64,000 bases of DNA from Microbacterium sp. Marseille-Q6965 (GCF_946151065.1 NZ_CAMGZA010000001.1:62001-126000), one strand, 5' to 3'. Positions 32,943-43,364 are shown, counted from the stretch's first letter. Made by a program: numbers and translations. Notes: generated from the sequence alone by a model not told the origin.

Positions 32943-34223
32943 TCAGCGGGCGAGGACCGCGCCCATGGCGCGCGAGAGGTACCACGGGTCGACGACGGCG
33001 GTGAGCTCGCGGGCGGAGTGCATCGACAGGATGGGCGCGCCGACGTCGACCGTGCGGATGCCCAGCCTCGTGGCCGAGATCGGGCCGATGGTGGAGCCGC
33101 ACGGCACGGTGTTGTTGGAGACGAACTCCTGCGAGGGCACGCCGGCCGCCGCGCACGCCGCGGCCCAGGCCGCCGCCCCGTGCGCGTCGGTCGCGTAGCG
33201 CTGGTTCGCGTTGATCTTGAGGATCGGTCCGCCGCCCGCGACCGGGCGGTTCTCGGGGTCGTGCTTGTCGGCGTAGTTCGGGTGGATGGAGTGGCCCACG
33301 TCGCTGGAGACGTGCAGCGACGCGGCGAAGGCACGCGCCTGCTCGTCCGCGCCGGCACCCAGTGCGGCGCCGATGCGGCGCAGCGTCTCCTCCAGGAACG
33401 GACCGGCAGCCCCCGAGCGCGACGCGCTGCCGATCTCCTCGTGGTCGAAGGCGGCGAACATCGCGATCGCGTGCGCCGGGCGCGCGTCGCGGATCGCGAC
33501 CAGTCCCGCGTGCGTGGACAGGAGGTTGTCGAGCCGGCCGGAGGCGAACAGCTCATCGCCCGCGCCGAACACACGCGGCTGCTGGGTGTCGGCGGCGACG
33601 ATGTCGTAACCGCCGACGTCGTCGGCCGAGACGCCGGCCTCGGCCGCCAGTGCGGCGAGGATGTCGGCGCTCTCGGCCTCGCCCAGACCCCACACGGGGG
33701 CGGTGTGACGCTGCTTGTCGAGCTCGAGGCCGTTGTTCACGCCGCGGTCGAGATGGATGGCCAGCTGGGGGATGCGCAGCAGGGGACCGGTGCGCACGAG
33801 GTGCTCGGTGCCGTCGAGCGTCACGACGCGGCCGGCGAGTTCGAGCTCGCGGTCGAGCCACGAGTTCAGCAGGGGACCGCCGTACACCTCCCAGCCGAGC
33901 TGCCACCACCCGCCGGCACCGATCACGGTGGGCTTGGGCTTCAGCTTGAATCCGGGCGAATCGGTGTGCGCACCGACGATCGCAAAGGGGGTGAGCGCGG
34001 TCGCGCCCTCGGGCACCGCGAACGCGACGATGGATCCGTCCCGCACGACGAGGTACCGGCCGCCGGGCATGATCTCCCACGCGCCCGCCTCGTCGAGGGG
34101 CGAGAAGCCCGACTCCGTGAGGCGGCGAGCCGCCTCGGCGGCCGCGTGATAGGACGACGGGGAGGCCGCCACGAAGGCGGCGAGATCGTCGATGTGGGCG
34201 CGGGCTTCGGCAGGCACGGTCAT
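32943..34223 (-). CDS. M18 family aminopeptidase
   Basis: A 426-residue zinc metalloaminopeptidase that would remove acidic or neutral N-terminal residues in the cytoplasm. The metal-site motifs are VGAHTDSPG near 85, ASGRLDNL near 235, FDHEEIGS near 265, VSSDVGHSIHP near 308 and the late SMHSARE with the last histidine. Length fits the aspartyl-aminopeptidase-like M18 family. Start: ATG at 34223 lies 6 bases after GATAAT; a GTG two codons inside would have GGAGG at normal spacing, so either may be used. Upstream gene of the pair with the protein at 31988. Confidence 0.92.
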   Translation of the reverse strand: MTVPAEARAHIDDLAAFVAASPSSYHAAAEAARRLTESGFSPLDEAGAWEIMPGGRYLVVRDGSIVAFAVPEGATALTPFAIVGAHTDSPGFKLKPKPTVIGAGGWWQLGWEVYGGPLLNSWLDRELELAGRVVTLDGTEHLVRTGPLLRIPQLAIHLDRGVNNGLELDKQRHTAPVWGLGEAESADILAALAAEAGVSADDVGGYDIVAADTQQPRVFGAGDELFASGRLDNLLSTHAGLVAIRDARPAHAIAMFAAFDHEEIGSASRSGAAGPFLEETLRRIGAALGAGADEQARAFAASLHVSSDVGHSIHPNYADKHDPENRPVAGGGPILKINANQRYATDAHGAAAWAAACAAAGVPSQEFVSNNTVPCGSTIGPISATRLGIRTVDVGAPILSMHSARELTAVVDPWYLSRAMGAVLAR

Positions 34224-34229
34224 CCTCCG

Positions 34230-34235
34230 ATTATC
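34230..34235 (-). promoter_or_regulatory. Candidate -10 box for the M18 aminopeptidase gene
   Basis: GATAAT on the minus strand, 6 bases before the ATG at 34223. Close to the consensus, and placed so that transcription would begin near the start codon. Confidence 0.5.
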
Positions 34236-34275
34236 CCCGCGCGGCGCCACCGATGCGCCGCGAGGGCGGGCCGGC

Positions 34276-35307
34276 TCAGCCTTCGGGCAGCAGCCCGATC
34301 GCCTCGAGGCGATCGGCGAGGCCGGCGCCGTCGTCCTCCGTCACCCACGGCACGCCGGCCGCGGTGTGGTCGTCGACGGCCGTGCGACCACCCGCCAGCA
34401 CCGCCTGGGCGGGCGACAGTCGCCGGATCGCCACGCCCGCGACCGACGTGGTGTGCTCGCGGGTGAACGTCGTATAGATCTCGTCGTCGTGCTGGCCGTC
34501 GTCACCGATCAGCAGCCACTGCACGTGCGGGAACTCCTGCGCGAGCCGGCGGAGGTTGGTGAGCTTGTGATCCTTCCCGCTGCGGAACCAGCGGTCGTGG
34601 GTGGGGCCCCAGTCGGTGAGGAGCATGGAGCCGGAGGGGAACAGGTGCCGCTCCAGGAAACGCGTGAGCGTGGGGGCGACATTCCACGCACCGGTGGAGA
34701 GATAGATCACGGGCGCGCCCGGGTGCGAGCGCGCGAGCCGCTCGAGCAGCACGGCCATGCCGGGCACCGGCTGACGGGCGTGCTCGTCGAGCACGAAGGA
34801 GTTCCATGCCGCCAGCAGCGGGCGCGGAAGCGCGGTGACCATCACGGTGTCGTCGACGTCGCACACGACGCCGAAGCGCACCTCCGGCGCGACGACGAAG
34901 ACCCGCGCCTCCGATGCCTCGCCGCCCTCCACCGACAGATGCAGGCTCTGCCAGCCCGCCGCGAGATCGGCGTCGATGACGGTGTCGATCACGCCGCCGC
35001 GGTCCGCCACGACCTCGTGCGTGCGGTCACCGACCGTGATCGTCACGGTCGCGAAGCCGACCGGGATGCCGAGGAAGGCGCGCCACCCGCGCACGCTCGC
35101 CGGCTCGCCGGAGGGCGTCGCCTTGCTCGGCGGCACGATGAGCACGCGCCCCAGCACCCGCACCCAGCCGTCGCCCCCGTAGCCGGCGAACGGCACCACG
35201 GAGGGTCGACGGCCGCGGCGGCGTGCGAGGCGCTCGCGCCAGCCGTGGAATCGCCCCTCGAGTTTGGCGATCCAATGGATCTTGTCGCGAGTCTGCGGAT
35301 CGGGCAT
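34276..35307 (-). CDS. App1 family phosphatase (DUF2183)
   Basis: A 343-residue protein. Residues about 45-130 form a beta-sandwich-like N-terminal part. The HAD-like catalytic domain follows: [12 protein letters not shown] near 145-157 with the nucleophile Asp and acid-base Asp, [10 protein letters not shown] near 200, KDHKLTNL with the lysine, and [14 protein letters not shown] near 266-279. This matches the bacterial counterparts of yeast App1 phosphatidate phosphatase; the bacterial substrate is not established. ATG at 35307. It lies between the M18 gene and DedA on the same strand, each about 50 bases apart, so they may be one transcription unit. Confidence 0.85.
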   Translation of the reverse strand: MPDPQTRDKIHWIAKLEGRFHGWRERLARRRGRRPSVVPFAGYGGDGWVRVLGRVLIVPPSKATPSGEPASVRGWRAFLGIPVGFATVTITVGDRTHEVVADRGGVIDTVIDADLAAGWQSLHLSVEGGEASEARVFVVAPEVRFGVVCDVDDTVMVTALPRPLLAAWNSFVLDEHARQPVPGMAVLLERLARSHPGAPVIYLSTGAWNVAPTLTRFLERHLFPSGSMLLTDWGPTHDRWFRSGKDHKLTNLRRLAQEFPHVQWLLIGDDGQHDDEIYTTFTREHTTSVAGVAIRRLSPAQAVLAGGRTAVDDHTAAGVPWVTEDDGAGLADRLEAIGLLPEG

Positions 35308-35356
35308 CCCGCCCAGTCTTTCATGCGTCGGCCGCCCGCGCTGGCCCCGCGCGGAC

Positions 35357-36046
35357 TCACGCCGTCGGAGCGTCCCCGGGGGCGGGGTCGGGCGCGGTGT
35401 CGTCGTCCATGTGCCGCCGCTCCGCCCGCTGCAGCAGGTGCTTCACCAGCCAGACCACGAGAAGGAACACCGCGATGACGCCCACGAAGACGTAGCCCGC
35501 CCAGTGGGCGCGGTCGGACAGCTCGCGGTAGGAGTCGGCCGCGGCCGCCGCGATCGAGATGTAGATGCCGGCCCACAGCACGCACGCCGGCAGGGTCCAG
35601 GCGATGAAACGGCGGTACGGGTAGCCGCTCATGCCCACGGTGAGTGGCACGAGCGAATGCAGCACGGGCAGAAAGCGCGAGAGGAAGATCGCCACGCCAC
35701 CCCGGCGGCGCAGGTACCGCTCCGAGCGCGCCCAGTTGCGCTCACCGATTCGCCTGCCCAGCCACGAATGGCGGATCCACGGACCGAGCCAGCGGCCCAG
35801 GGCGTAGCCCACGCTCTCGCCCGCGAGGGCGCCGAGCACGACGGCGACGCCCAGGGCGACGCCCTGCGCCGCGTCGGCGGTGCCCGTGGCGGCGACGATG
35901 ACGATGGTGTCGCCCGGCACGATGAGGCCGACCAGAACGCTGGTCTCGAGCGCGATCGCCAGTCCCGCCAGGAGGGTCCGCAGCACCGGGTCGACGCTCT
36001 GCACGGCGTCGAGGATGGCGCTCAGCGCGTCGTTCAGCCAGCCCAC
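35357..36046 (-). CDS. DedA family membrane protein
   Basis: A 229-residue DedA/SNARE-associated family protein, the group now linked to lipid scrambling and undecaprenyl-phosphate or phosphatidylethanolamine recycling. [20 protein letters not shown] near 33-52 and [21 protein letters not shown] near 122-142 (the conserved F-x-R-x-x-P) are the family hallmarks. [18 protein letters not shown] lies between them. About five hydrophobic segments. The acidic C-terminus is cytoplasmic. Start GTG at 36046, six bases after TAGGCT. Divergent from leuS. Confidence 0.93.
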   Translation of the reverse strand: MGWLNDALSAILDAVQSVDPVLRTLLAGLAIALETSVLVGLIVPGDTIVIVAATGTADAAQGVALGVAVVLGALAGESVGYALGRWLGPWIRHSWLGRRIGERNWARSERYLRRRGGVAIFLSRFLPVLHSLVPLTVGMSGYPYRRFIAWTLPACVLWAGIYISIAAAAADSYRELSDRAHWAGYVFVGVIAVFLLVVWLVKHLLQRAERRHMDDDTAPDPAPGDAPTA

Positions 36047-36052
36047 TCGCTC

Positions 36053-36058
36053 AGCCTA
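36053..36058 (-). promoter_or_regulatory. Candidate -10 box for the DedA gene
   Basis: TAGGCT on the minus strand, 6 bases before the GTG at 36046, the same box and spacing seen before holA (43752) and the DUF1990 gene (54456) on the plus strand. Confidence 0.55.
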
Positions 36059-36187
36059 GGAGCACGGCGTGCGCGAAACCCTCGGGAAAGCCGCCCGAAA
36101 TGGTGGAGTAACCTGGGAACCCCCGTGATTCCGCGCATGCGCGCGTATCGCACCCGCTCCCGAATCGATCCGATTGGCTTTCGCAAC

Positions 36188-38737
36188 GTGTCGCAGACCT
36201 CCGTCACCGAAACCGCTCACGACCCGCACGCCATCCAGGCGAAGTGGCAGGCGTACTGGGCGGAGAACGGGACGTTCCTCGCCGGCGGCGAGGACGACAC
36301 GCGGCCCCGCAAGTACGTGCTTGCCATGTTCCCGTACCCCTCGGGCGACCTGCACATGGGGCACGCGGAGAACTATCTGTACAGCGACATCGTCGCGCGG
36401 TTCTGGCGGCACCGCGGCTACAACGTGCTCAACCCCATCGGTTGGGACTCGTTCGGGCTGCCCGCCGAGAACGCGGCGATCCAGCGCGGTGCCGACCCGC
36501 GGGAGTGGACCTACGACAACATCGCGCAGCAGCGGGAGAGCCTGAAGGCCTACGGCGTCTCGTTCGACTGGTCGCGCGTGCTGCACACGAGCGACCCGGA
36601 GTACTACCGCTGGAACCAGTGGCTGTTCCAGCGCCTGCACGAGCGCGACCTGGCCTACCGCAAGGAGAGCCCCGTCAACTGGTGCCCGAACGACCAGACG
36701 GTGCTGGCGAACGAACAGGTCGTCGACGGTCAGTGCGAGCGGTGCGGCGCGACCGTGGTGAAGAAGAAGCTCACCCAGTGGTACTTCAAGATCACCGACT
36801 ACGCCGACCGGCTGCTCGACGATCTGAATCAGCTCGAGGGCTTCTGGCCGCACAAGGTGCTGCAGATGCAGCGCAACTGGATCGGCCGCTCGGTGGGCGC
36901 CGACATCGACTTCGAGATCGAGGGTCGGGCCGAGAAGATCACCGTGTTCTCGACGCGCCCCGACACGCTGTACGGCGCCACGTTCATGGTGGTGGCGCCC
37001 GACAGCGACCTCGCGGCCGAGCTCGCCGCGGGCGCGCCGGCGGAGGTGCGCATGCGTTTCCAGGACTACCTGGAGAAGACGCAGAAGCAGACCGAGATCG
37101 AGCGGCAGGCGGCCGACCGGGAGAAGACGGGCGTCTTCCTGGAGCGCTACGCCATCCACCCGCTCACGGGCGAGCGGCTGCCCATCTGGGCGGCGGACTA
37201 CGTGCTGGCCGACTACGGCCACGGCGCCGTCATGGCGGTGCCGGCGCACGACCAGCGAGACCTCGACTTCGCCCGCACGTACGACCTGCCGGTCAAGGTG
37301 GTCGTCGACACCACGGCGCCGATCACGGGAGCGATCCCGGTCATCGAGGTCGACGAGGACGGCGTGCCCATCGACACGCCGCTGCCCAGCCCCGTGGAGA
37401 CCGGTGAGGCCCTGACGGGCGACGGCCGCATGATCAACTCCGGCCCGCTCGACGGGCTCAGCAAGCGCCACGCGATCGCGCGGGTCATCGAGCAGCTGGA
37501 GGCCGCGGGCACCGGCCGCGCCGCGAAGCAGTACCGCCTGCGCGACTGGCTCATCTCGCGGCAGCGCTTCTGGGGCACGCCGATCCCGATGATCCACACG
37601 CAGGACGGCCGCATCGTGCCCGTGCCCGACGAGCAGCTGCCCGTGCGGTTGCCTGAGGCGAAGGACATCGACCTGAAGCCCAAGGGCTCGTCGCCCCTGG
37701 GCGCCGCGACCGGGTGGGTGGAGACCACCGATCCCGAGACGGGCGAGGCGGCGCTGCGCGATCCCGACACGATGGACACGTTCGTCGACAGCTCGTGGTA
37801 CTTCCTGCGCTTCCTCACGCCCGGGAACGCGGATGTCGCCTTCGACCCCAAGGACGCGCTGCGCTGGGCGCCCGTCGACACGTACATCGGCGGCGTCGAG
37901 CACGCGATCCTGCACCTGCTGTACGCCCGCTTCATCACGAAGGTGCTGTTCGACATGGGGCTGGTGGACTTCACCGAGCCCTTCTCGAGCCTGATCAACC
38001 AGGGCATGGTCATCCTGGACGGCTCCAAGATGTCGAAGTCGAAGGGCAACCTCGTGCTCTTCAGCGAGGAGCTCGCGCAGCACGGGGCAGACGCGCTGCG
38101 GGTGGCGCTGGCGTTCGCCGGTCCGGTGGAGGACGACAAGGACTGGAAGGACGTCTCCACCACGGGGGCGCAGAAGTTCCTGGCGCGGGCGCTCCGCATC
38201 GCCGACGAGGTGACGAGCGACACCGACGTGGTGTGGGCCGAGGGCGACCAGGCGCTGCGCCGTACGACCCACCGCCTGCTGGCCGACGCGCCCACGCTCG
38301 TCGAGCAGACGAAGTTCAACGTCGTCGTCGCGCGTCTGATGGAGCTCGTCAACGCCATCCGTAAGACGATCGACGCGGGCGCGGGCGCGGGCGACCCGGC
38401 CGTGCGCGAGGCCGCCGAGGTGACGGCGATGATCCTGGACCTGTTCGCGCCGCACACGGCCGAGGAGATGTGGGAGCGCCTGGGCTACAAGGGCTCCGTG
38501 GGCCTCGTGGGGTGGCGCGCCGCCGACCCGGCTCTGCTGGTCGAGGAGCGGGTGACCGCGGTCGTGCAGGTGAACGGCAAGGTGCGCGCGCAGCTGGAGG
38601 TTCCGGCGAAGATCGACACGGATTCGCTTGAGCAGCTGGCCCGCGCCGATGAGCGCGTCAAGCGCGCGGTGGGCGACGGGCAGATCGTGAAGGCGATCGT
38701 GCGGGCGCCGAAGATCGTCAGCCTCGTCGTCAAGTAA
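36188..38737 (+). CDS. leuS: Leucyl-tRNA synthetase
   Basis: An 849-residue class I aminoacyl-tRNA synthetase. The HIGH-type motif is [16 protein letters not shown] near 55-70; the KMSKS motif is [13 protein letters not shown] near 612-624. The CP1 editing domain lies at about 225-420 with [14 protein letters not shown] and [26 protein letters not shown] near 170 belongs to the zinc-like insert. The C-terminal domain ends in KIVSLVVK. The GTG at 36188 is chosen because the conserved N-terminus ([14 protein letters not shown]) starts 8 residues later; upstream in-frame sequence overlaps DedA on the other strand and has no homology. Confidence 0.96.
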   Translation: MSQTSVTETAHDPHAIQAKWQAYWAENGTFLAGGEDDTRPRKYVLAMFPYPSGDLHMGHAENYLYSDIVARFWRHRGYNVLNPIGWDSFGLPAENAAIQRGADPREWTYDNIAQQRESLKAYGVSFDWSRVLHTSDPEYYRWNQWLFQRLHERDLAYRKESPVNWCPNDQTVLANEQVVDGQCERCGATVVKKKLTQWYFKITDYADRLLDDLNQLEGFWPHKVLQMQRNWIGRSVGADIDFEIEGRAEKITVFSTRPDTLYGATFMVVAPDSDLAAELAAGAPAEVRMRFQDYLEKTQKQTEIERQAADREKTGVFLERYAIHPLTGERLPIWAADYVLADYGHGAVMAVPAHDQRDLDFARTYDLPVKVVVDTTAPITGAIPVIEVDEDGVPIDTPLPSPVETGEALTGDGRMINSGPLDGLSKRHAIARVIEQLEAAGTGRAAKQYRLRDWLISRQRFWGTPIPMIHTQDGRIVPVPDEQLPVRLPEAKDIDLKPKGSSPLGAATGWVETTDPETGEAALRDPDTMDTFVDSSWYFLRFLTPGNADVAFDPKDALRWAPVDTYIGGVEHAILHLLYARFITKVLFDMGLVDFTEPFSSLINQGMVILDGSKMSKSKGNLVLFSEELAQHGADALRVALAFAGPVEDDKDWKDVSTTGAQKFLARALRIADEVTSDTDVVWAEGDQALRRTTHRLLADAPTLVEQTKFNVVVARLMELVNAIRKTIDAGAGAGDPAVREAAEVTAMILDLFAPHTAEEMWERLGYKGSVGLVGWRAADPALLVEERVTAVVQVNGKVRAQLEVPAKIDTDSLEQLARADERVKRAVGDGQIVKAIVRAPKIVSLVVK

Positions 38738-38948
38738 GCCCGCCCGGCGCCCGGGCTCGGGAAGGGGCGATCTGCGCGTTCCCTGACGTTGGTTCGCCGG
38801 AGCGAGGGGCGGTCGGTGCCTCCCGGCGATCCACCCCGCTCGGCGGCACCCGTGCGGACGGACTTCGCGCCGTCCGCTCACAGCGGGAGACACCCGTGCG
38901 CGGCGCCGTGCGCGCTGTGGATCGCGCGCAGACCCGGCGAGGGTGCCA

Positions 38949-38954
38949 TAGCGT
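38949..38954 (+). promoter_or_regulatory. Candidate -10 box for comEA
   Basis: TAGCGT ends 6 bases before the ATG at 38961. The 220 bases between leuS and this point contain no open frame I can support; they are GC-rich with no clear -35 element. Confidence 0.45.
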
Positions 38955-38960
38955 CGCGGC

Positions 38961-39596
38961 ATGGCCGAACTCGACGCGTACCGCGCCTCGCCCCGCGCGC
39001 GCCTGGGCGTCGGCGCGGCCATCGTGCTCGTGCTCGCCGTGGCCGCCGTGGCGATCGGCGTTGCGGTGTGGCGCGGTGCGGCGGCGCCGGTCGAGCGGAT
39101 CACTGAGGCGCCGGACGGCCCGACCCCGGCCGTGAGCGTCGCCGCCGGCGAGCTGTACGTCCACGTGTTCGGCGCCGTGCATGCCCCCGGCCTGTACGTG
39201 CTGCCGGCGCACGCGCGGGTCGTGGACGCCATCGCGGCGGCCGGGGGCGCCACGGACGAGGCTGCGGTGGAGGGCGTGAACCTGGCGCGGCCGCTGTCCG
39301 ACGGTGAGCAGCTCGCCGTGCCGACGCGCGAAGAGCTCGCCGTCCCGCCCCCGGGCGGCGGCGGTCCCGCGACGGAGCCAGGGGCGCCTGGCGCCTCGGG
39401 CGGTGGCAAGGTGAACCTCAACACCGCCGACGCCGCCGCGCTCGACACGCTGCCGCGGATCGGTCCGGCCATCGCCGAGCGGATCATCGCGTGGCGCGAC
39501 GAGAACGGGCCCTTCGTATCGGTGGATGACCTGCTGGCGGTGGAGGGGATCGGCGAGAAGACGCTCGCCGCGTTGCGCGATCTGGTGACGGTATGA
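38961..39596 (+). CDS. comEA: ComEA family DNA-binding protein
   Basis: A 211-residue membrane-anchored DNA-uptake receptor. One membrane helix at about 15-38. A SLBB domain (LYVHVFGAVHAPGLYVLPAH, 65-120) follows, then a Pro/Gly linker and the tandem helix-hairpin-helix domain at the C-terminus: VNLNTADAAALDTLPRIGP and VDDLLAVEGIGEKTLAALRD. It would bind double-stranded DNA on the outer face and pass it to ComEC. ATG at 38961. Its stop overlaps the comEC start (ATGA), so the pair is co-translated. Confidence 0.95.
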   Translation: MAELDAYRASPRARLGVGAAIVLVLAVAAVAIGVAVWRGAAAPVERITEAPDGPTPAVSVAAGELYVHVFGAVHAPGLYVLPAHARVVDAIAAAGGATDEAAVEGVNLARPLSDGEQLAVPTREELAVPPPGGGGPATEPGAPGASGGGKVNLNTADAAALDTLPRIGPAIAERIIAWRDENGPFVSVDDLLAVEGIGEKTLAALRDLVTV

Positions 39597-41920
39597 GCGC
39601 GCCGTCTCCCGGTGGGGCTCGTCCGCGTCGTGCCGACCTGCGCCTGCTGCCGGTCGCGTGCACCGCGTGGGCGGGGGCCTTCGGTGCGGTCATGCTGCCG
39701 GCCGTGGCATGGGCCATCGCCGCCGCGGCACTCGCGGCGGCGGCAACCGCGGTCGCGCTCGCGATCGGGCGGCCGCGCCTACGGGCGGGGCTCACCCTCG
39801 CAGCCGTGGCGGTGGCCGCCGGCGGGGGAGCCGCGCTGCATGCGGCTACCGCGGTGCCGGCGCGCACCGCCGCCGCTGAGCATGCCGCCGCCGGGGAGGT
39901 GCAGGCCCTCGTCGAGATCACCACCAAGGTGGAGCCGCACGGCCCCCGCCTCTGGTTCGGCGGCGTGGCGCGGGCGCTCGAGAGCGCCGAGCGGACCGCC
40001 TCCCCTCCCGTGCCGGTGCGCGTTGCCGTCGATCGCGGGCACGATGCGTTCGACCGGCTCGACCTCGGCTCGGTCGTCGACGTGCGTGGGGGAGCGGAGG
40101 TCGGCGGCCCGGACTCTGCTGAGGCTCTCGTGATCTTCGCTCGCGTCGCCTCCCCGGTCCGCGATCCGCCGCACGTGCTGGGCATCGCCGCGTGGCTGCG
40201 CGATTCCTTCGTCGATCGCGCGGCGCGCCTCCCCGGCGGTGGCGGCGAACTCCTTCCGGGCATCGCCGTCGGCGATACGCGTGCGGTGACGGCGGATCTC
40301 GACGCGGCGATGAAGTCGTCGTCGCTGTCGCACCTGACGGCCGTCTCGGGTGCCAACTGCGCACTCGTCGTCGGCGTGGCGTTCGCTGTGGCGGCCTGGT
40401 GCGGGGCCGGCCGACGCACGCGGATCGGCGTGGCGCTCGTCGTGCTCGCCGGCTTCGTGGTGCTCGTGACGCCCGAGCCCAGCGTCATCCGCGCGGCGAG
40501 CATGGCGGCGATCGCCATGCTCGCCCTTCTGCTCGGCCGGGCGGGCGGCGGCGTGGCGGTGCTCGCGGGCGCGGTGACGGTGCTGTTGCTGGCGGATCCG
40601 TGGCTCGCGACCAGTTACGCATTCCTGCTGTCGGCGGCGGCCACGGGGGCGCTTCTGCTCCTCGCGGCACCGCTGGCCGACGGGCTGGAGCGGTGGATGC
40701 CGCAGCCGATCGCGCTGGCGCTGGCGGTGCCGCTGTCGGCCCAGCTCGTCTGCGGGCCCATCATCGTGCTGTTCGCCCCGGAGGTCGCGCTGTACGGGGT
40801 GGTGGCGAACGTGCTCGCCGGGCCGGCGGCGCCGGCAGCGACCCTGCTCGGCACGGCGGCCTGCCTCCTCGTGTTCACGCCCGCGATCGCCGACGCGCTG
40901 GCGTGGGTGGCGTGGCTGCCCGCGTCGTGGGTGGCGGCGACGGCCGAGATGGTCTCAGCCCTGCCCCGGGCCACGGTGGCCTGGTGGGGAGGGGCCGTGG
41001 GCTTCGGCGCGCTCGCCCTCGTGGGCGGGTGCGTGACGGTCCTCGTCCTCCGCCCGCGCGACGGACCCGGCGCCCTCGCCGCGCGCCGCTCGTCCGCGGC
41101 GGTGCTCGCGCTGACCGTGGGGCTCATGGCGGCGGGAGGTGCCGTCGCCGGTCCGGTCCTCGGGCCGCTGACGGCACCGCGCGACTGGCTCATCGCCGCG
41201 TGTGACGTGGGGCAGGGCGACGCCGTGCTCGTCCGCTCGGGCGACGCGATCGCCCTCATCGACACCGGGCCGGATCCCGAGCCGTTGGGCGCGTGCCTCG
41301 ACCGACTCGGGGCCGGCCGGATCGATCTGCTCGTGCTCACCCACTTCGACGCCGACCACGTCGGCGGCGTGGCCGCGGTCGCCGACCGGGTCGCGCTCGT
41401 GATGCACGGACCGCCGGACGCGGAGGTGCCCGCGACGTGGGCAGCGCTCGACGGGACGGAACGAGTGCAGGTGGAGGCGGGCATGCAGGGCCCGCTCGGC
41501 GACGCGCGCTGGCGCGTGCTGTGGCCGGCCCCTCGCTCCTCGGCCTTCCCGCCGGGGAACGACGCGAGCGTCGTGGTCGAGTTCACCGGCGGCGGGCTAC
41601 CGCGGTCGATCTTCCTGGGCGACCTCTCGGCCGAGGCGCAGACGGCGATGGACGCGCACAGCCGACCCGCGGGGCCGTATGAGGTGGTGAAGGTGGCGCA
41701 CCACGGCAGCGCGGACCAGGACCACGCGCTCTACCGGCAGCTGGATCCCACCCTGGCGCTCGTCACGGTGGGGGAGAACGACTACGGGCACCCGCGCGCG
41801 TCGATCCTCGACGAACTGCGCGCCACCGGCTCGGCGCTCGGGCGCACGGACGAGGACGGGCTGATTCTCGTCGGGAGGGACGGCGAGACCCTCACGGTGT
41901 GGCGCGAGCGCGGCGGCTGA
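39593..41920 (+). CDS. comEC: ComEC/Rec2 DNA-uptake channel protein
   Basis: A 775-residue polytopic protein. N-terminal helices (about 20-80) lead to an OB-fold-like DUF4131 region, then the ComEC competence domain with about ten helices (about 210-500), including LLPGIAVGDTRAV and HLTAVSGANCALVVG. The C-terminal metallo-beta-lactamase-like domain (about 525-765) has LTHFDADHVGG, VKVAHHGSADQ and ENDYGHPR, and may act as the nuclease that degrades the non-transported strand. It forms the membrane pore for single-stranded DNA uptake. Start ATG overlaps the comEA stop. Whether this organism is competent is unknown; no type IV pilus genes are in the window. Confidence 0.95.
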   Translation: MSAPSPGGARPRRADLRLLPVACTAWAGAFGAVMLPAVAWAIAAAALAAAATAVALAIGRPRLRAGLTLAAVAVAAGGGAALHAATAVPARTAAAEHAAAGEVQALVEITTKVEPHGPRLWFGGVARALESAERTASPPVPVRVAVDRGHDAFDRLDLGSVVDVRGGAEVGGPDSAEALVIFARVASPVRDPPHVLGIAAWLRDSFVDRAARLPGGGGELLPGIAVGDTRAVTADLDAAMKSSSLSHLTAVSGANCALVVGVAFAVAAWCGAGRRTRIGVALVVLAGFVVLVTPEPSVIRAASMAAIAMLALLLGRAGGGVAVLAGAVTVLLLADPWLATSYAFLLSAAATGALLLLAAPLADGLERWMPQPIALALAVPLSAQLVCGPIIVLFAPEVALYGVVANVLAGPAAPAATLLGTAACLLVFTPAIADALAWVAWLPASWVAATAEMVSALPRATVAWWGGAVGFGALALVGGCVTVLVLRPRDGPGALAARRSSAAVLALTVGLMAAGGAVAGPVLGPLTAPRDWLIAACDVGQGDAVLVRSGDAIALIDTGPDPEPLGACLDRLGAGRIDLLVLTHFDADHVGGVAAVADRVALVMHGPPDAEVPATWAALDGTERVQVEAGMQGPLGDARWRVLWPAPRSSAFPPGNDASVVVEFTGGGLPRSIFLGDLSAEAQTAMDAHSRPAGPYEVVKVAHHGSADQDHALYRQLDPTLALVTVGENDYGHPRASILDELRATGSALGRTDEDGLILVGRDGETLTVWRERGG

Positions 41921-41947
41921 GGCGGTGCAGCGGCCAACTCCTCACCC

Positions 41948-43300
41948 TCATGGCCGGCGCAGTTTCAGCGCAGACCAGCCCGCTCCGAGTAGCGAGAAGG
42001 TGGCCGCCCCCACGAAGGCCGGACCGTATCCGCCTGTGGCGACGACGAGCGCGCTCGCCAAGGCGACGCCGATCCCACTGCCGATCTGGACGCTGGTGTT
42101 GACGAGGGCCGACGCGACGCCCGTGGCCGCCGGCGCCACCCCGCTCGTGGCCTGAGAGTAGAACGTCGGGAATGCCAGCCCGTTGCCGATGCCGTGCAGC
42201 ATCACGCCCGGCAGGGCTCCGGTCCAGTAGTCGCCGTTGCCGATGCCCACGAGGAACCAGGCGATGCCCGCCGCCTGCAGGACCATGCCCACAACGCCGA
42301 CCACCCGGGGATCCGTCGACGCCGTCCAATTCTTACCGACCACCTGGGTGAGGACGATCATGACGGCAAGCGGAAGGATCGCCAGGCCCGACAAAAGGGG
42401 AGTCAGATGCAGCTCGTCGTGGAGGTACAGAGCGGCGACGAACTGCCATCCGATGCTGGCGGCGGCCCACAGGAAGGCGAGCACGTTGCCCGGCACCAGA
42501 GTGCCGGATCGTGCCAGCCCCCGCGACAGCAGGGGTTCGGGATGGCGCCGCTCAGCGAACAGGAAGACGAGCATCGCGGCCACGGCGAGCACGACCGCGC
42601 CGACTGTGACAGTGCCCCAGCCTTGGACGGGCACGGTGGCGATCACGAACACGGTCGCGAGAAGCGTGAGGGTGATCGAGAGCGACCCGGCCAGGTTGAG
42701 TGAGCGGCGCCCGGAGACGTCGCCGTTCGGCACGACGACGAGAGAGAGCACGAGCAGGATGACGGCGAAGGCCGCGGGGAGCAGGACCGTGATCCGCCAA
42801 TCGAGGCTCGTCAGGGCGCCCGAGATGATCAGGCCCGCGCCGTAGCCGACCGCGCCGGCGGCGGCGTACGCGCGGATCGCGGCACCTCGTCGGTCATCGG
42901 TGTGAAAGTGTGCCAGCAGCGTCGCGAGCGAAGCCGGGGCGACGAGGGCGGCGCCGATGCCCGAAACGAGTCGGCCGGCGATGACGAGCGATCCAGTGCT
43001 CGCAAGCCCGGACGCCAGGCCGCCCCCGGCGAGCAGCGCGATGCCGAGGATCAGGGTCCGCTTGTGCCCGATCGCGTCGACCAAGCGCCCGCCCAGGAGG
43101 AGCAGGCCTCCGAACGCCACCGTATAGCCGGAGAGGACCCACTGCGCCATGTCGGGCGACATGCCCAGCGCAGTCTGCATGGCCGGCACGGCGATCGACA
43201 TGAGCGAGACGCCCATGGAGTCGAGGAAGACGGCCGTGCAGAGGACCCACATCAGGATCCGGTCGCGCGGCGTGAGGAGCGGCGGGCGCGTCGTGGTCAT
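41948..43300 (-). CDS. MFS transporter, DHA2-type drug exporter-like
   Basis: A 450-residue major facilitator with about 14 membrane helices. Motif A reads GGRLVDAIGHKRTL near 68-81. Helix 1 has FLDSMGVSLMSIAVPAMQ with the acidic residue typical of DHA2 drug:H+ antiporters. LGSGIGAALVAPA and GAVGYGAGLIISGALTS are motif B/C-like. Start: I use the ATG at 43300; two more in-frame ATGs lie at 43309 and 43312, and the GGGAGG next to 43300 is too close to serve it, so the true start may be upstream. Divergent from the ArsR-type regulator at 43365, which probably represses it. The exported compound is unknown. Confidence 0.88.
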   Translation of the reverse strand: MTTTRPPLLTPRDRILMWVLCTAVFLDSMGVSLMSIAVPAMQTALGMSPDMAQWVLSGYTVAFGGLLLLGGRLVDAIGHKRTLILGIALLAGGGLASGLASTGSLVIAGRLVSGIGAALVAPASLATLLAHFHTDDRRGAAIRAYAAAGAVGYGAGLIISGALTSLDWRITVLLPAAFAVILLVLSLVVVPNGDVSGRRSLNLAGSLSITLTLLATVFVIATVPVQGWGTVTVGAVVLAVAAMLVFLFAERRHPEPLLSRGLARSGTLVPGNVLAFLWAAASIGWQFVAALYLHDELHLTPLLSGLAILPLAVMIVLTQVVGKNWTASTDPRVVGVVGMVLQAAGIAWFLVGIGNGDYWTGALPGVMLHGIGNGLAFPTFYSQATSGVAPAATGVASALVNTSVQIGSGIGVALASALVVATGGYGPAFVGAATFSLLGAGWSALKLRRP

Positions 43301-43319
43301 GCCTCCCATCATGCGCGCA

Positions 43320-43345
43320 TTTCGAGAGTCGTCAAATTGTCGAAA
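43320..43345. promoter_or_regulatory. Candidate operator between MFS exporter and ArsR regulator
   Basis: TTTCGA (43320-43325) and TCGAAA (43340-43345) form an inverted repeat with a 14-base spacer in the short, unusually AT-rich divergent region, directly upstream of the regulator's -10-like box. Spacing fits a dimeric winged-helix repressor. Confidence 0.4.
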
Positions 43346-43352
43346 CGCGCCC

Positions 43353-43358
43353 TATGCT
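43353..43358 (+). promoter_or_regulatory. Candidate -10 box for the ArsR-type gene
   Basis: TATGCT ends 6 bases before the ATG at 43365; leaderless layout. The putative operator at 43320-43345 covers the -35 region. Confidence 0.5.
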
Positions 43359-43364
43359 GGAGAC

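Noticed and set aside
35264-36187. In-frame extension of leuS upstream by about 300 codons
   Set aside because: It overlaps DedA on the minus strand and has no homology to the synthetase; the conserved N-terminus starts just after the GTG at 36188.
36056-39487. A very long open frame antisense to leuS and comEA (over 1,100 codons)
   Set aside because: In this GC-rich sequence stop codons are rare in the antisense frame of G/C-ending codons. The product is Arg/His/Gly-rich without any domain, while leuS and comEA on the other strand are certain.
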